Assembly (NCBI GenBank): GCA_017634595.1 | Contig: JAGBNC010000025.1 | Location: forward strand, 1 to 64,000 | DNA length: 64,000 bases | Source of the DNA: Bacteroidales bacterium | GTDB lineage: Bacteria; Bacteroidota; Bacteroidia; Bacteroidales; UBA932 | Direction of reading: 5' to 3' | In this document: piece after piece, positions 37,739-45,608 of the stretch | Layout of the letters: the number at the start of each line of letters is the position of its first letter | Position numbering within the stretch: position 1 is the first letter of the stretch | Made by a program: the position numbers and the translations under genes | Notes under the pieces: model-generated | Told to the model about the DNA's origin: nothing | The model's database searches: none | The model's input: only the letters and a program-made list of their open reading frames with translations

Positions 37739-38146
37739 TCAAAGCGTATCTACAATGGCCTTGTACAGCTGCGGGAAGCGGTCAGCAAGTACAACCGGAC
37801 GTCCAGCGTCAAGGAAGCAGTGGGTACTGGTAGCGGTGCACACTATCTTGCCTGCCACGCGCATGTTGTACTTAAAACTGATCTTAAGCTCCGACATTTC
37901 ATCCACAAGCACCTCTATCTCAATCACATCCTTGAATGTTGTCGTACGCTTGTAGTTGCAACTCAGAGAGACCACAGGCGACACAATTCCTTCGGCTTCC
38001 ATCCTTTCGAAGCCATAGCCCAGCTGGTCCATCCAGTCGATACGGGCTTCTTCCATGAAACGGATGTAGTTGGAATGGTGGGTTACGCCCATCCTGTCGC
38101 ACTCATAATACTTAACTTCGTGTTTGTAAGGCTGTATCTGACTCAT
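37739..38146 (-). CDS. YbgC-like acyl-CoA thioesterase (hotdog fold)
   Basis: A 135-residue hotdog-fold protein. The active-site block YYECDRMGVTHHSNYIRFMEEAR near residue 13 carries the catalytic Asp followed by the HxxY pattern of 4-hydroxybenzoyl-CoA thioesterase/YbgC proteins. It should hydrolyse acyl-CoA or acyl-ACP thioesters in the cytoplasm. It is coupled by a 4-bp overlap to the upstream ABC exporter half, as the last gene of that operon. Confidence 0.88.
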   Translation of the reverse strand: MSQIQPYKHEVKYYECDRMGVTHHSNYIRFMEEARIDWMDQLGYGFERMEAEGIVSPVVSLSCNYKRTTTFKDVIEIEVLVDEMSELKISFKYNMRVAGKIVCTATSTHCFLDAGRPVVLADRFPQLYKAIVDTL

Positions 38147-39924
38147 AATTTACCTCCTGTATATAATTCCCAATACTTTCCATGGCTTTCAAGCAGTTCG
38201 AAGTGCTTTCCGGCCTCAATAATGTGTCCTTTTTCGAGGACGACTATATAATCAGCATCACGCACGGTAGAAAGCCTGTGCGCTATTACGAAGCTGGTCC
38301 GGCCCTTCATGATGCTGTCCATACTCTTCTGTATCAATTTCTCCGTGCGGGTATCAATAGAAGATGTGGCCTCGTCAAGCACAAGCACGGGGGGATCGGC
38401 TACAGCTGTACGCGCTATACTTAGCAGCTGCCGCTCTCCGGCGCTCAACGATCCGCCGTCCCCTTCAATGAAGGTATTGTAGCCATCAGGAAGACGCATG
38501 ATGAAAGAGTGGGCGCACGCGAGTTTTGCAGCCTCAATGCACTCCTCGTCGCTTGCATCCAGACGTCCGAAACGGATGTTGTCCATCACCGTCCCGCTGA
38601 AAAGGTCGGTCTGCTGGAGCACTATTCCAAGCGAGCCGCGCAGCGACGGCTTCTCGATGTCAAACACATTGAAACCGTCAATTCTGATCTCTCCGTCAGA
38701 GATATCGTAGAAACGGTTGATCAGATTGGTAATGGTGGTCTTCCCTGCCCCGGTGCCGCCGACGAAAGCAATCTTCTGTCCGGGATATGCAGTGAGCGTA
38801 ATGTCGTAAAGCACCTGTTTCTCAGGGACATAGGCAAAATCCACATCTTTCAGGCTCACAAGCCCCTTCTGCGGCACCAGCTTATCCCCGTCCTTCCAGA
38901 ACCAACCGTCGGCGCCGGACTTGACCAGCTTCACCCGCCCGTTATCGGTCTCCGGGACCTCATCCAACAGGTCATAGACCCGGTCTGCGCCCGCGGATGC
39001 CATGGCTATATTGTTGACTTCCTGACTTATCTGGGCAATCGGACGCGAGAAATTCTTATGCAGTGTAAGGAACGACACGAGAGTACCTACTGTAAGGGCT
39101 GCAGTCCCGTAATGAAGTGAAATATAAGCACCGGCTATGGCTATCAGCACGTAGCCCAAGTTTGCGATGCCGGCATTTATCGGCATGACGGTATTTGCCA
39201 CGCGGTTAGCCTTGAACACACTCTGGAACAGATCCTTGTTGATATCGGCAAAGCCCCGGGCCGCCTGCGCCTCGTGACTGAAAACCTTCACCACTTTCTG
39301 CCCCGACACCATCTCCTCAATATACCCGTTCACACGCGCCATGTTCTCCTGCCTGCCCTTAAAATAGCGGCGCGAGAACTTGGACATGGTGACGGCCACC
39401 ACCATTGCTCCAGCTGCGCACAGCAATGAAAGAGCCGTGAGCGGGATGCTCAGCACAATCATGCTTACAAACGTAGAGACCAGGGTGATAGCAGCGCTGA
39501 AAAGATGCGGCAGCGTACGGCCCACCATCTGGCGGAAGGTGTCCATATCGTTGGTAAACACCGACATGACGGCTCCATGCGAATGTGAGTCGAAATAACG
39601 CAACGGCAGACTCATCAGGTGGTTGAACGTGTCGGTCCGGAGCTGCTTGATGGTACCCTGTTCCACTTTGATCATCAAGAAGTTATAGAAGAACGACGCT
39701 GCCGTGCCGAGCAGCAGCACCGCAGCCAGTTTGAGCAGCGCCACTCCGAGCGGAGTAAAATCAGGGGCATCCTGCGCCGAAAGAGGAAGGATGTACCCGT
39801 CTATGAGCGTACGCGTGAACAGAGTCATGGCAAGGGTACAGAGAGTCGAAATCACAATCAGCACCGCCACCGTGAGCAGCGTCCATTTCCAGTCCCTGAA
39901 CATATGTTTCAGAAGCCGTTTCAT
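38143..39924 (-). CDS. ABC exporter half-transporter, catalytically complete half
   Basis: A 593-residue protein with an N-terminal six-helix ABC transmembrane domain (about residues 15-310) and a C-terminal ATPase. Walker A is GGTGAGKTT near residue 392, the signature LSAGERQLLSIAR, and Walker B is VLVLDEATSSIDTRTE with the catalytic Glu. It is preceded by a second half-transporter whose Walker B ends in Asp, so the two likely form a heterodimeric exporter of drugs or lipids like TM287/288. The overlap is 4 bp on both sides. Confidence 0.9.
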   Translation of the reverse strand: MKRLLKHMFRDWKWTLLTVAVLIVISTLCTLAMTLFTRTLIDGYILPLSAQDAPDFTPLGVALLKLAAVLLLGTAASFFYNFLMIKVEQGTIKQLRTDTFNHLMSLPLRYFDSHSHGAVMSVFTNDMDTFRQMVGRTLPHLFSAAITLVSTFVSMIVLSIPLTALSLLCAAGAMVVAVTMSKFSRRYFKGRQENMARVNGYIEEMVSGQKVVKVFSHEAQAARGFADINKDLFQSVFKANRVANTVMPINAGIANLGYVLIAIAGAYISLHYGTAALTVGTLVSFLTLHKNFSRPIAQISQEVNNIAMASAGADRVYDLLDEVPETDNGRVKLVKSGADGWFWKDGDKLVPQKGLVSLKDVDFAYVPEKQVLYDITLTAYPGQKIAFVGGTGAGKTTITNLINRFYDISDGEIRIDGFNVFDIEKPSLRGSLGIVLQQTDLFSGTVMDNIRFGRLDASDEECIEAAKLACAHSFIMRLPDGYNTFIEGDGGSLSAGERQLLSIARTAVADPPVLVLDEATSSIDTRTEKLIQKSMDSIMKGRTSFVIAHRLSTVRDADYIVVLEKGHIIEAGKHFELLESHGKYWELYTGGKL

Positions 39925-41657
39925 AGATTGTCGAAATCGGCCTCCCCTCCGGATGTCTGCATGTCGTAGATTTCTTTGTAGATGCCGCCGCCGGCAAGAA
40001 GCTGCTCATGAGTACCTACTCCGCAAATCTTGCCATCGTCCATAACCACTATTCTGTCGGCATCCTTGATGCTAAGAATGCGCTGCGAGATAATCAGCAG
40101 AGTCGTCTCCGGAATACGGCTGGCAAAAGTACGGCGTATGCGTTCGTCCGTAGCAGTATCTACGGCACTAGTTGAATCGTCCAGCACAAGCACCTTAGGA
40201 TGACGCAGCAGAGCACGCGCTATGCACAGGCGCTGCCTCTGGCCTCCGGACAAGTTTGCACCGCCCTGGTCAATAATGGTACCGAGTCCCTGGGGCAGTT
40301 CGCCTACAAAGTCTGCGGCCGCAAGTTCACAGGCTTCGAGGCACTGCTGCTCAGTGGCTTCAGGATCTCCCCAGCGTAAGTTTTCAAGCACGGTGCCGCT
40401 GAACAAAGTATTGTTCTGGAGCACAACGCCCACAGCCCCGCGTATTGCATCGAATGAATACTCCTTTACGTCATGTCCACCCACTTTCACTACCCCGCTT
40501 CCGGCATCGTACAGGCGGCTGATTAAGTTGACAAGAGTCGATTTCCCGCTGCCGGTGCCGCCTATAATCCCTATCCTTTCGCCGGCGGATATGTGCAGGT
40601 CGATATCCATGAGCGCAGGGTTGCCTCCGTCAGCATAAGAGAAGCTTACATCCTCAAAATCGATGCTACCTGAAGGAACCTCAGTCAAAGGATTCTCCGG
40701 CTCTTTCATGCAAGGCTCGTGCTCCAGCACTTCGGCAATACGTCTGCCGCTGGCTACGCTTTGAGTAAGCATGACGAAGATCATAGACAGCATCATCAGC
40801 GAGCTCAGAATCTGCATCTGATAGGTAAAGAGCGAAGTCAGCTGGCCGGTGGTAAGCGAACCGCCCACAATGAACTTTGCACCGAACCACGACAAAACTA
40901 TCATGGAGGCATAGGTCACTATGTTCATCACTGGCTGGTTGAAGCTGATGATTGTCTCTGCCGCTACATTGAGGCGGTAGATTACTTCTGCCGCGGCCCT
41001 GAAACGCAGTCCCTCATGCTTCTCGCGCACGAACGACTTGATGACCCTTATGCCTGCGGCGCCTTCACGCACAACATTGTTAAGGTCGTCATATTTATGC
41101 ATCAGTTCTGTGAAAATCTTCATCGAACGGGACACGATGAAATACAAAGCAATGGCAAGAAATGCCATCGCCCCCACGAACACCAGGCTCAGGCGAAGGT
41201 TGATAAACAAGCTCATGAACATGCCCGCCAGCACATTAAGGGGCGCCCGGACACTGATGCGCAACAGCATCTGGAAGGCATTCTGGATATTGGCCACATC
41301 GGTGGTCATGCGCGTGACCAGACCGGCGGTGCTGAACTTGTCGATATCGGCAAAGCCGAAGGTCTGAATCTTGTCGAACATGGCACCGCGAAGGTTCATG
41401 GCGAGACCGGCGGAGCTGCGGGCGGACTCCCTCCCCGACATAATACCGAAGAACAGACTCACCGCGGCGATCCCAACCATTATAGCCCCATATTTCCAAA
41501 CTGCGTCTATATTGCCAGCCATGAGGCCCTTATCAATTAGAGACGCCGTGACATATGGAATCAACACGCCCATTAGAACTTCAAGGGCAGTCCAAAGCGG
41601 CGCCATCAAGGCGGAGCGTTTGAATTGCCCTACATAAGCTAGTATCGTCCTCAACAT
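39921..41657 (-). CDS. ABC exporter half-transporter with degenerate Walker B
   Basis: A 578-residue half-transporter with a transmembrane domain (about residues 15-310) and an ATPase: Walker A GGTGSGKST, signature LSGGQRQRLCIARAL, Walker B VLVLDDSTSAVD. The residue after the Walker B Asp is Asp instead of the catalytic Glu, the pattern of the degenerate site in heterodimeric exporters. A longer frame to 41879 has no homology upstream and overlaps the divergent pncA, so the ATG at 41657 is chosen. It is the first gene of the exporter-thioesterase operon. Confidence 0.9.
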   Translation of the reverse strand: MLRTILAYVGQFKRSALMAPLWTALEVLMGVLIPYVTASLIDKGLMAGNIDAVWKYGAIMVGIAAVSLFFGIMSGRESARSSAGLAMNLRGAMFDKIQTFGFADIDKFSTAGLVTRMTTDVANIQNAFQMLLRISVRAPLNVLAGMFMSLFINLRLSLVFVGAMAFLAIALYFIVSRSMKIFTELMHKYDDLNNVVREGAAGIRVIKSFVREKHEGLRFRAAAEVIYRLNVAAETIISFNQPVMNIVTYASMIVLSWFGAKFIVGGSLTTGQLTSLFTYQMQILSSLMMLSMIFVMLTQSVASGRRIAEVLEHEPCMKEPENPLTEVPSGSIDFEDVSFSYADGGNPALMDIDLHISAGERIGIIGGTGSGKSTLVNLISRLYDAGSGVVKVGGHDVKEYSFDAIRGAVGVVLQNNTLFSGTVLENLRWGDPEATEQQCLEACELAAADFVGELPQGLGTIIDQGGANLSGGQRQRLCIARALLRHPKVLVLDDSTSAVDTATDERIRRTFASRIPETTLLIISQRILSIKDADRIVVMDDGKICGVGTHEQLLAGGGIYKEIYDMQTSGGEADFDNL

Positions 41658-41663
41658 GAGGAG

Positions 41664-41701
41664 CAAATGTAAGAAAAATCTTGTGATTTTTGCTATATTT
41701 G
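41664..41701. promoter_or_regulatory. Divergent promoters of the ABC exporter operon and pncA
   Basis: On the - strand TACATTTG (41671-41664) ends only 6 nt before the exporter ATG, so that mRNA may be almost leaderless. On the + strand TATATTTG (41694-41701) gives pncA a leader of about 10 nt. Both fit TAnnTTTG. Confidence 0.6.
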
Positions 41702-41717
41702 TGGAAAATACACAGCT

Positions 41718-42263
41718 ATGGCAAAAAGAAAGATATTGCTTGCAGTTGACCTGCAAAAGGACTTTATAGACGGCACGCTTACAGTCCCGGGAGCTTATAC
41801 CGTCATACCCGAAATCAATCGCATCAAGAAAGATTTCGACCTCGTTTATTTCACCTTGGACTGGCACCCGCTGAATCATTGCTCATTCAAGGATCAAGGT
41901 GGACCCTGGCCGGTGCACTGCGTACATCATACCGTGGGGGCTTCAATCCCCGATGAGGTGTTCGAGGGCCTGGACGAAAGCCGGATTCGCTTCATCCTTA
42001 AGGGCCGCCGCCCCGAGCGCGAGGAATATGGTGCATTTGTTGACTTCGACCCTGAGAATCAGGATCTTTTCCAGCCCGGCGACGAAGTGGTCGTATGCGG
42101 AATTGCCGCTGAATACTGTGTGCTTGAGACTCTGAAGAAGCTCTATGAGATCAGCCGCCAGATAGGATTCACTGTCAAGGTATTCCTTGGCGGCACTGCC
42201 AAGTTCGAGAGCCACGATACCGTTGTAGCGTTTATGGCAGAAAACGGCATTAAGGTCTGGTAG
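41718..42263 (+). CDS. pncA: Nicotinamidase
   Basis: A 181-residue isochorismatase-fold amidase that converts nicotinamide to nicotinate for NAD salvage. The catalytic Asp lies in VDLQKDFIDGTL, the metal-binding residues in TLDWHPLNHCSF and WPVHCVHHTVGA, the Lys in FILKGRRPEREEYGAF, and the nucleophile Cys in CGIAAEYCVLETL near residue 134. It stands alone with its own promoter and ends in TAG. Confidence 0.94.
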   Translation: MAKRKILLAVDLQKDFIDGTLTVPGAYTVIPEINRIKKDFDLVYFTLDWHPLNHCSFKDQGGPWPVHCVHHTVGASIPDEVFEGLDESRIRFILKGRRPEREEYGAFVDFDPENQDLFQPGDEVVVCGIAAEYCVLETLKKLYEISRQIGFTVKVFLGGTAKFESHDTVVAFMAENGIKVW

Positions 42264-42313
42264 CAATTTTACTTTTATCTCATAAGACAGTCTAAATAGT
42301 AAAAGATTGTTTT

Positions 42314-44209
42314 ATGAGAAAAGTTGTTTTTTCCTTAGCGATAATTCTCTGCAGCACCCTGGCAGGCGCCCAGGGGAGAATAGTGTGTGACGAAAGCTGC
42401 GACATCGACTCAGCCGCCGACCATAACGGCACTGCCGGTTATGCAGTGGTATCCCCTGTCGGATACGGCACTGTACCCATGATTCAGCAGGCCCCGAGAC
42501 TCAACACGCTCAGCGGCAAAACTATTGCTGTGGTGGGCGTGAGTTTCATGACGTCTGTCACTCATCCCGAAATCAAGCGGCTTATACTTGAAAACTATCC
42601 CGATGCCAAAGTGCTCCTGCTTGACGAGATAGGAGCCGCAGGCGTATATCCGGCACCCGGCATCACCCGTAAGGCCAAAGAGGACTTCCAGCGCAAGCTC
42701 TTGGAAATGAAGGTTGACGCTGTGATCTCGGGCAACGGAGGCTGCGGTCTCTGCACACCCAAGGAGACTGGTTCTTGCATAGCGGCAGAGTATCTAGGTA
42801 TTCCGTCAGTCATTATAGCGGGCCCGGGCTTTGCCGATCAAGCGCGTTATACGGCCCTAAACAACGGAGTGCCGGTGATGCGTGTCGCCGAGTATCCCGG
42901 AGCTTTTGCAGCGCAGACCCAGGACGAATTGATACGCAATACCCGCGAAATCACATGGCCCCAGATAGTTGATGCCCTTACCAGGCCTATTAGCGAGGAA
43001 GAGCTCAAAGCCGGAATATCGGCGGACCACGGCGACTTACGCGACGACGTATTCTTCGGCACGCTCGATGAAATCGATGCATATTTCAAAGAGATGAACT
43101 GGAGCGACGGGCTCCCCATCGTGCCTCCGACCTTCGAACGGGTGCAGGAATTCCTGCGTTTCACCGACCGCAAATGGGATGAAACTGTAGCCGTGCTGCC
43201 AATCGCCCACCGCAACACCACCGTGTGGCATGTGGCGGTAAACGGTGTCATGGCAGGCTGCAAGCCGGAGTACATGCCCATTCTGATTGCCATGACACAG
43301 GCTATGGGAGGTCCCGATTTCCGCCGCACCCTTGCCAGCACCCACGCCTGGATACCTTACAGCTGGCTCAACGGTCCCGTTGCACGCCAGCTCGGGATAG
43401 ACAGCGGGCAGGGGCAGATCAACGAGAAAGCCAACATTGCTATAGGGCGTTTCATGAATCTGGCGCTCATGAACTTGGCTGGATACTATGTCAAGCAGGA
43501 CAGGATGGGCACCTTCGGCTATCCCATGTCCTGGTGCATGGTGGAAGACGATGCGGCATGCCTCAGGGTAGGCTGGAAGCCCTACCATGTACGCAATGGT
43601 TACAATATCAATGAAAGCACTGTCACTACAGGTTCCACCCTCCTGTGGGGCAACAACATGGCTCCATCCACCACCGACCCGCAGAAAGTCATGGAACTGC
43701 TTGCCTGGGACATTTCTGAGCGCTGCCAGTTTGCTCTGGGAAGCGGGCGGCAGTACACGTTCAGGACCATACTCATGACCGAACCGGTTGCAGCGATTCT
43801 CGCATCCAAGTACCGCAGTCCGGAGGCTCTGGACAAAGCACTGGTGCAGAATTCGAGGCGTCCTGTCAAAGAGCGGGCATTTGCCAACTACTACGCCAAT
43901 CCCGGGAGCGCCAAGGATGGCGGCGAGCACACACTCAGACAGTACACCGGGCATATTCGCAAGGACGAAGGCGGGAAAATGACACCCACCGCCCCCTGGT
44001 ACGACTCGCCAGAGAGTGAACAGATGACAATCCCCACCATGAAGCAGGGCATGACGGCATATCTTATCACAGGTGACGCAGCCCGCAACAAGGTGCAGAC
44101 CATGCCGGGCGGAGGTTACTCTACCATTGCCATCGAGCTGCCCAAGGATTGGGACAAACTCGTCGCCGAGCTCGGCTACCAGCCAATAGAAGAATTCTAC
44201 CTCCGGTAA
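42314..44209 (+). CDS. Secreted UGSC-like two-domain protein of unknown function
   Basis: A 631-residue protein with signal peptide (FSLAIILCSTLAGAQ). Residues about 50-210 resemble the UGSC family, a Rossmann-like domain with a redox-type UGSC or CGSC motif; here the site reads GGCGLCTPKETGSC near residue 143. Residues from about 255 on begin MNWSDGLPIVPPTFERVQEFL. This matches a second domain that I recall as a frequent neighbour of UGSC proteins, here fused in one chain. The rest is rich in conserved-looking Trp and Asn blocks (HAWIPYSWLNGP, GYPMSWCMVED). Function is unknown; a thiol or metal chemistry is conceivable. It stands alone, 50 bp after pncA. Confidence 0.6.
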   Translation: MRKVVFSLAIILCSTLAGAQGRIVCDESCDIDSAADHNGTAGYAVVSPVGYGTVPMIQQAPRLNTLSGKTIAVVGVSFMTSVTHPEIKRLILENYPDAKVLLLDEIGAAGVYPAPGITRKAKEDFQRKLLEMKVDAVISGNGGCGLCTPKETGSCIAAEYLGIPSVIIAGPGFADQARYTALNNGVPVMRVAEYPGAFAAQTQDELIRNTREITWPQIVDALTRPISEEELKAGISADHGDLRDDVFFGTLDEIDAYFKEMNWSDGLPIVPPTFERVQEFLRFTDRKWDETVAVLPIAHRNTTVWHVAVNGVMAGCKPEYMPILIAMTQAMGGPDFRRTLASTHAWIPYSWLNGPVARQLGIDSGQGQINEKANIAIGRFMNLALMNLAGYYVKQDRMGTFGYPMSWCMVEDDAACLRVGWKPYHVRNGYNINESTVTTGSTLLWGNNMAPSTTDPQKVMELLAWDISERCQFALGSGRQYTFRTILMTEPVAAILASKYRSPEALDKALVQNSRRPVKERAFANYYANPGSAKDGGEHTLRQYTGHIRKDEGGKMTPTAPWYDSPESEQMTIPTMKQGMTAYLITGDAARNKVQTMPGGGYSTIAIELPKDWDKLVAELGYQPIEEFYLR

Positions 44210-44218
44210 CAGTCACCA

Positions 44219-44310
44219 CCTTCGGCAGGGTTATTACCTTCTGCAGGGGACAAGCCATCAGCAACAGACACCATCCTCGGCAGGGGTCCATGCCTTCAGC
44301 AACGGTTCCT
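44219..44310. repeat. Imperfect tandem repeat, about 18-bp period
   Basis: About five imperfect copies of a CCTTCxGCAxxGG unit start near 44219, 44237, 44255, 44275 and 44293: CCTTCGGCAGGG, CCTTCTGCAGGGG, CCATCAGCAACAG, CCTCGGCAGGGG and CCTTCAGCAACGG. A related CTTTCGGCAGC lies near 44334. They fill the 216-bp gap between two convergent genes. A hairpin with GAAGAC/GTCTTC arms (near 44361-44391) follows. No gene is seen here. Confidence 0.5.
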
Positions 44311-44425
44311 GCCGTTCTAAAATAGTCCTAAACCTTTCGGCAGCACCCCTCTACACCAGCGAAGACAAAAAAACACCACCGTTTTAGTCTTCGCCACGCG
44401 CCACAGGCCTCGAGGAAGGTTCCTG

Positions 44426-45478
44426 TCAATAGCTTTCGATGTTGTACCGGGTAAGAATGTCCATATGCATGTAGTTGTCGCGACGCAAAGGCTTTTTACC
44501 GAGAACTATAAAGTCAAAAAGGGCCTGAATGCCCATAGCCACTTGTTCGTCTGGGTGTTGGGCAATCAGTGCGGAGACCGTCCCCCTCGAAAGGGCATTC
44601 AAGTTTGCTGTCAGATTGTCGAATCCCACCACCCGCCTGACCTGAGCCGGGTGCCTTTCCAACCATGGGGCAATCAAATAGATACGGGAGTTGAACATAG
44701 CCACGTGCGTAGTCCCGGGGAAGGCCTCGAAGAAGGAGTTCAGTTCCTGATCGGTCCGGACCGGATCGTCAGGGTCGATAAACAAACTGCGCACCGTACA
44801 ATCGGGATAGTGTTCATGCATGTAGTCAAGGAAACCGGCCCGGCGTATGATAGTTGGGTCCGACTGGCGGAACGGATCGCGCTTGATTCGAACCACAAGC
44901 ACTTCAGAAGCACTTCTGTCAATGGTCAGTTGATCGGCACAGAGATACCCGCTTTTGTATTCCGGCAGCCCGAAATAAGCCAGGTAGCCTTCATCATCTT
45001 GTTTGGTATCGAAGAAAACATAGGGGATTGACTTCCGGCGCAACTCAGCGGTAAGCATCTGTACGCCCAATCTGAACATGGGCGCCACTACCACTCCCGA
45101 AGGCGAACTTGCTAGCAGTCGGTTGCAGGCATCCTGGAACGATGCAGCATCGCTTGGATTGTACTGAAACAGTTCGGTGTCCACCCCAAGCGGGCCAATA
45201 GTATCTGAAGCCTTGCCTATTCCCATGAGAGCAAGTTCCCAATACGAACCGGGGCCATACTCTGGTATGAGAACCGCAATTCGGGGAGACACTCCCCTGG
45301 CAAGGGCAGAGGCAAACACATTAGGCTCATAGCCGAGCTCCTTAATCACAGACATCACCTTGTCGTAGCTCTTGCGCGATACTTCACCCCTGTTGTGAAG
45401 AACTCTGTCCACCGTGCCCTTGGACAATCCCGACATGTGGGCAATATCCATAATGGTGGGTTTTTCTTTCTGAAGCAT
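44426..45478 (-). CDS. LacI-family transcriptional regulator of the pectin locus
   Basis: A 350-residue LacI/GalR regulator. Residues 7-58 form the DNA-binding domain (TIMDIAHMSGLSKGTVDRVLHNRGEVS, then the hinge LGYEPNVFASALARG). The rest is a periplasmic-binding-protein-like sugar sensor (IAVLIPEYGPGSYW, VVVAPMF, RRVVGFDNL). It is divergent from the GH28 gene that opens the pectin locus, and the shared region holds two direct repeats that are good operator candidates. Its inducer may be galacturonate or a derivative. Pectin loci in well-studied Bacteroides usually use hybrid two-component or ECF regulators, so a LacI regulator is notable. Family firm; target inferred. Confidence 0.88.
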   Translation of the reverse strand: MLQKEKPTIMDIAHMSGLSKGTVDRVLHNRGEVSRKSYDKVMSVIKELGYEPNVFASALARGVSPRIAVLIPEYGPGSYWELALMGIGKASDTIGPLGVDTELFQYNPSDAASFQDACNRLLASSPSGVVVAPMFRLGVQMLTAELRRKSIPYVFFDTKQDDEGYLAYFGLPEYKSGYLCADQLTIDRSASEVLVVRIKRDPFRQSDPTIIRRAGFLDYMHEHYPDCTVRSLFIDPDDPVRTDQELNSFFEAFPGTTHVAMFNSRIYLIAPWLERHPAQVRRVVGFDNLTANLNALSRGTVSALIAQHPDEQVAMGIQALFDFIVLGKKPLRRDNYMHMDILTRYNIESY

Positions 45479-45498
45479 AACACCCTTGTTTTCAATTG

Positions 45499-45506
45499 CA
45501 AATATA
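45499..45506 (-). promoter_or_regulatory. lacI-type regulator promoter -7 box
   Basis: On the - strand TATATTTG matches TAnnTTTG. Transcription would start near 45493, 15 nt before the regulator ATG. The -33 region would fall near 45526, inside the first operator candidate. Confidence 0.65.
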
Positions 45507-45517
45507 ATAATTTTTAA

Positions 45518-45560
45518 TTTTTCCGTTACCGTGCACGATTTTTTCCGTTACCGTGCACGG
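45518..45560. promoter_or_regulatory. Tandem operator candidates for the LacI regulator
   Basis: The 20-bp unit made of five T and CCGTTACCGTGCACG occurs twice without mismatch, at 45518-45537 and 45540-45559, with a 22-bp period (two helical turns). Each copy contains the palindromic core CCGTGCACG, complete as CCGTGCACGG in the second copy. Copy 1 covers the -33 region of the regulator's own promoter and copy 2 that of the GH28 promoter. A dimer on each could shut both promoters, with the two dimers on the same face of the helix. Confidence 0.75.
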
Positions 45561-45576
45561 AATTCAAAAATTATTG

Positions 45577-45584
45577 TATATTTG
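45577..45584 (+). promoter_or_regulatory. Pectin locus promoter -7 box
   Basis: TATATTTG matches TAnnTTTG. Transcription would begin near 45590, 19 nt before the GH28 ATG. No other clear TAnnTTTG promoter is seen in the short gaps down to uxaA, so this may drive the whole 18-kb operon. Confidence 0.65.
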
Positions 45585-45608
45585 CAACACACACTATATT
45601 AATAATCA

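Noticed and set aside
41658-41879. Upstream extension of the ABC half-transporter
   Set aside because: It crosses the divergent promoter region and the pncA start and adds no family sequence.
43037-43954. 305-codon frame on the - strand
   Set aside because: Antisense to the UGSC-like gene; no signal peptide, domain or start context.
44219-44310. CRISPR array
   Set aside because: Units are short, imperfect and nearly contiguous, without unique spacers, and no cas genes are present.
45518-45560. RNA hairpin or riboswitch between the LacI-type gene and GH28
   Set aside because: The repeats lie upstream of both predicted transcription starts, so they would not be in either mRNA; a DNA operator fits better.
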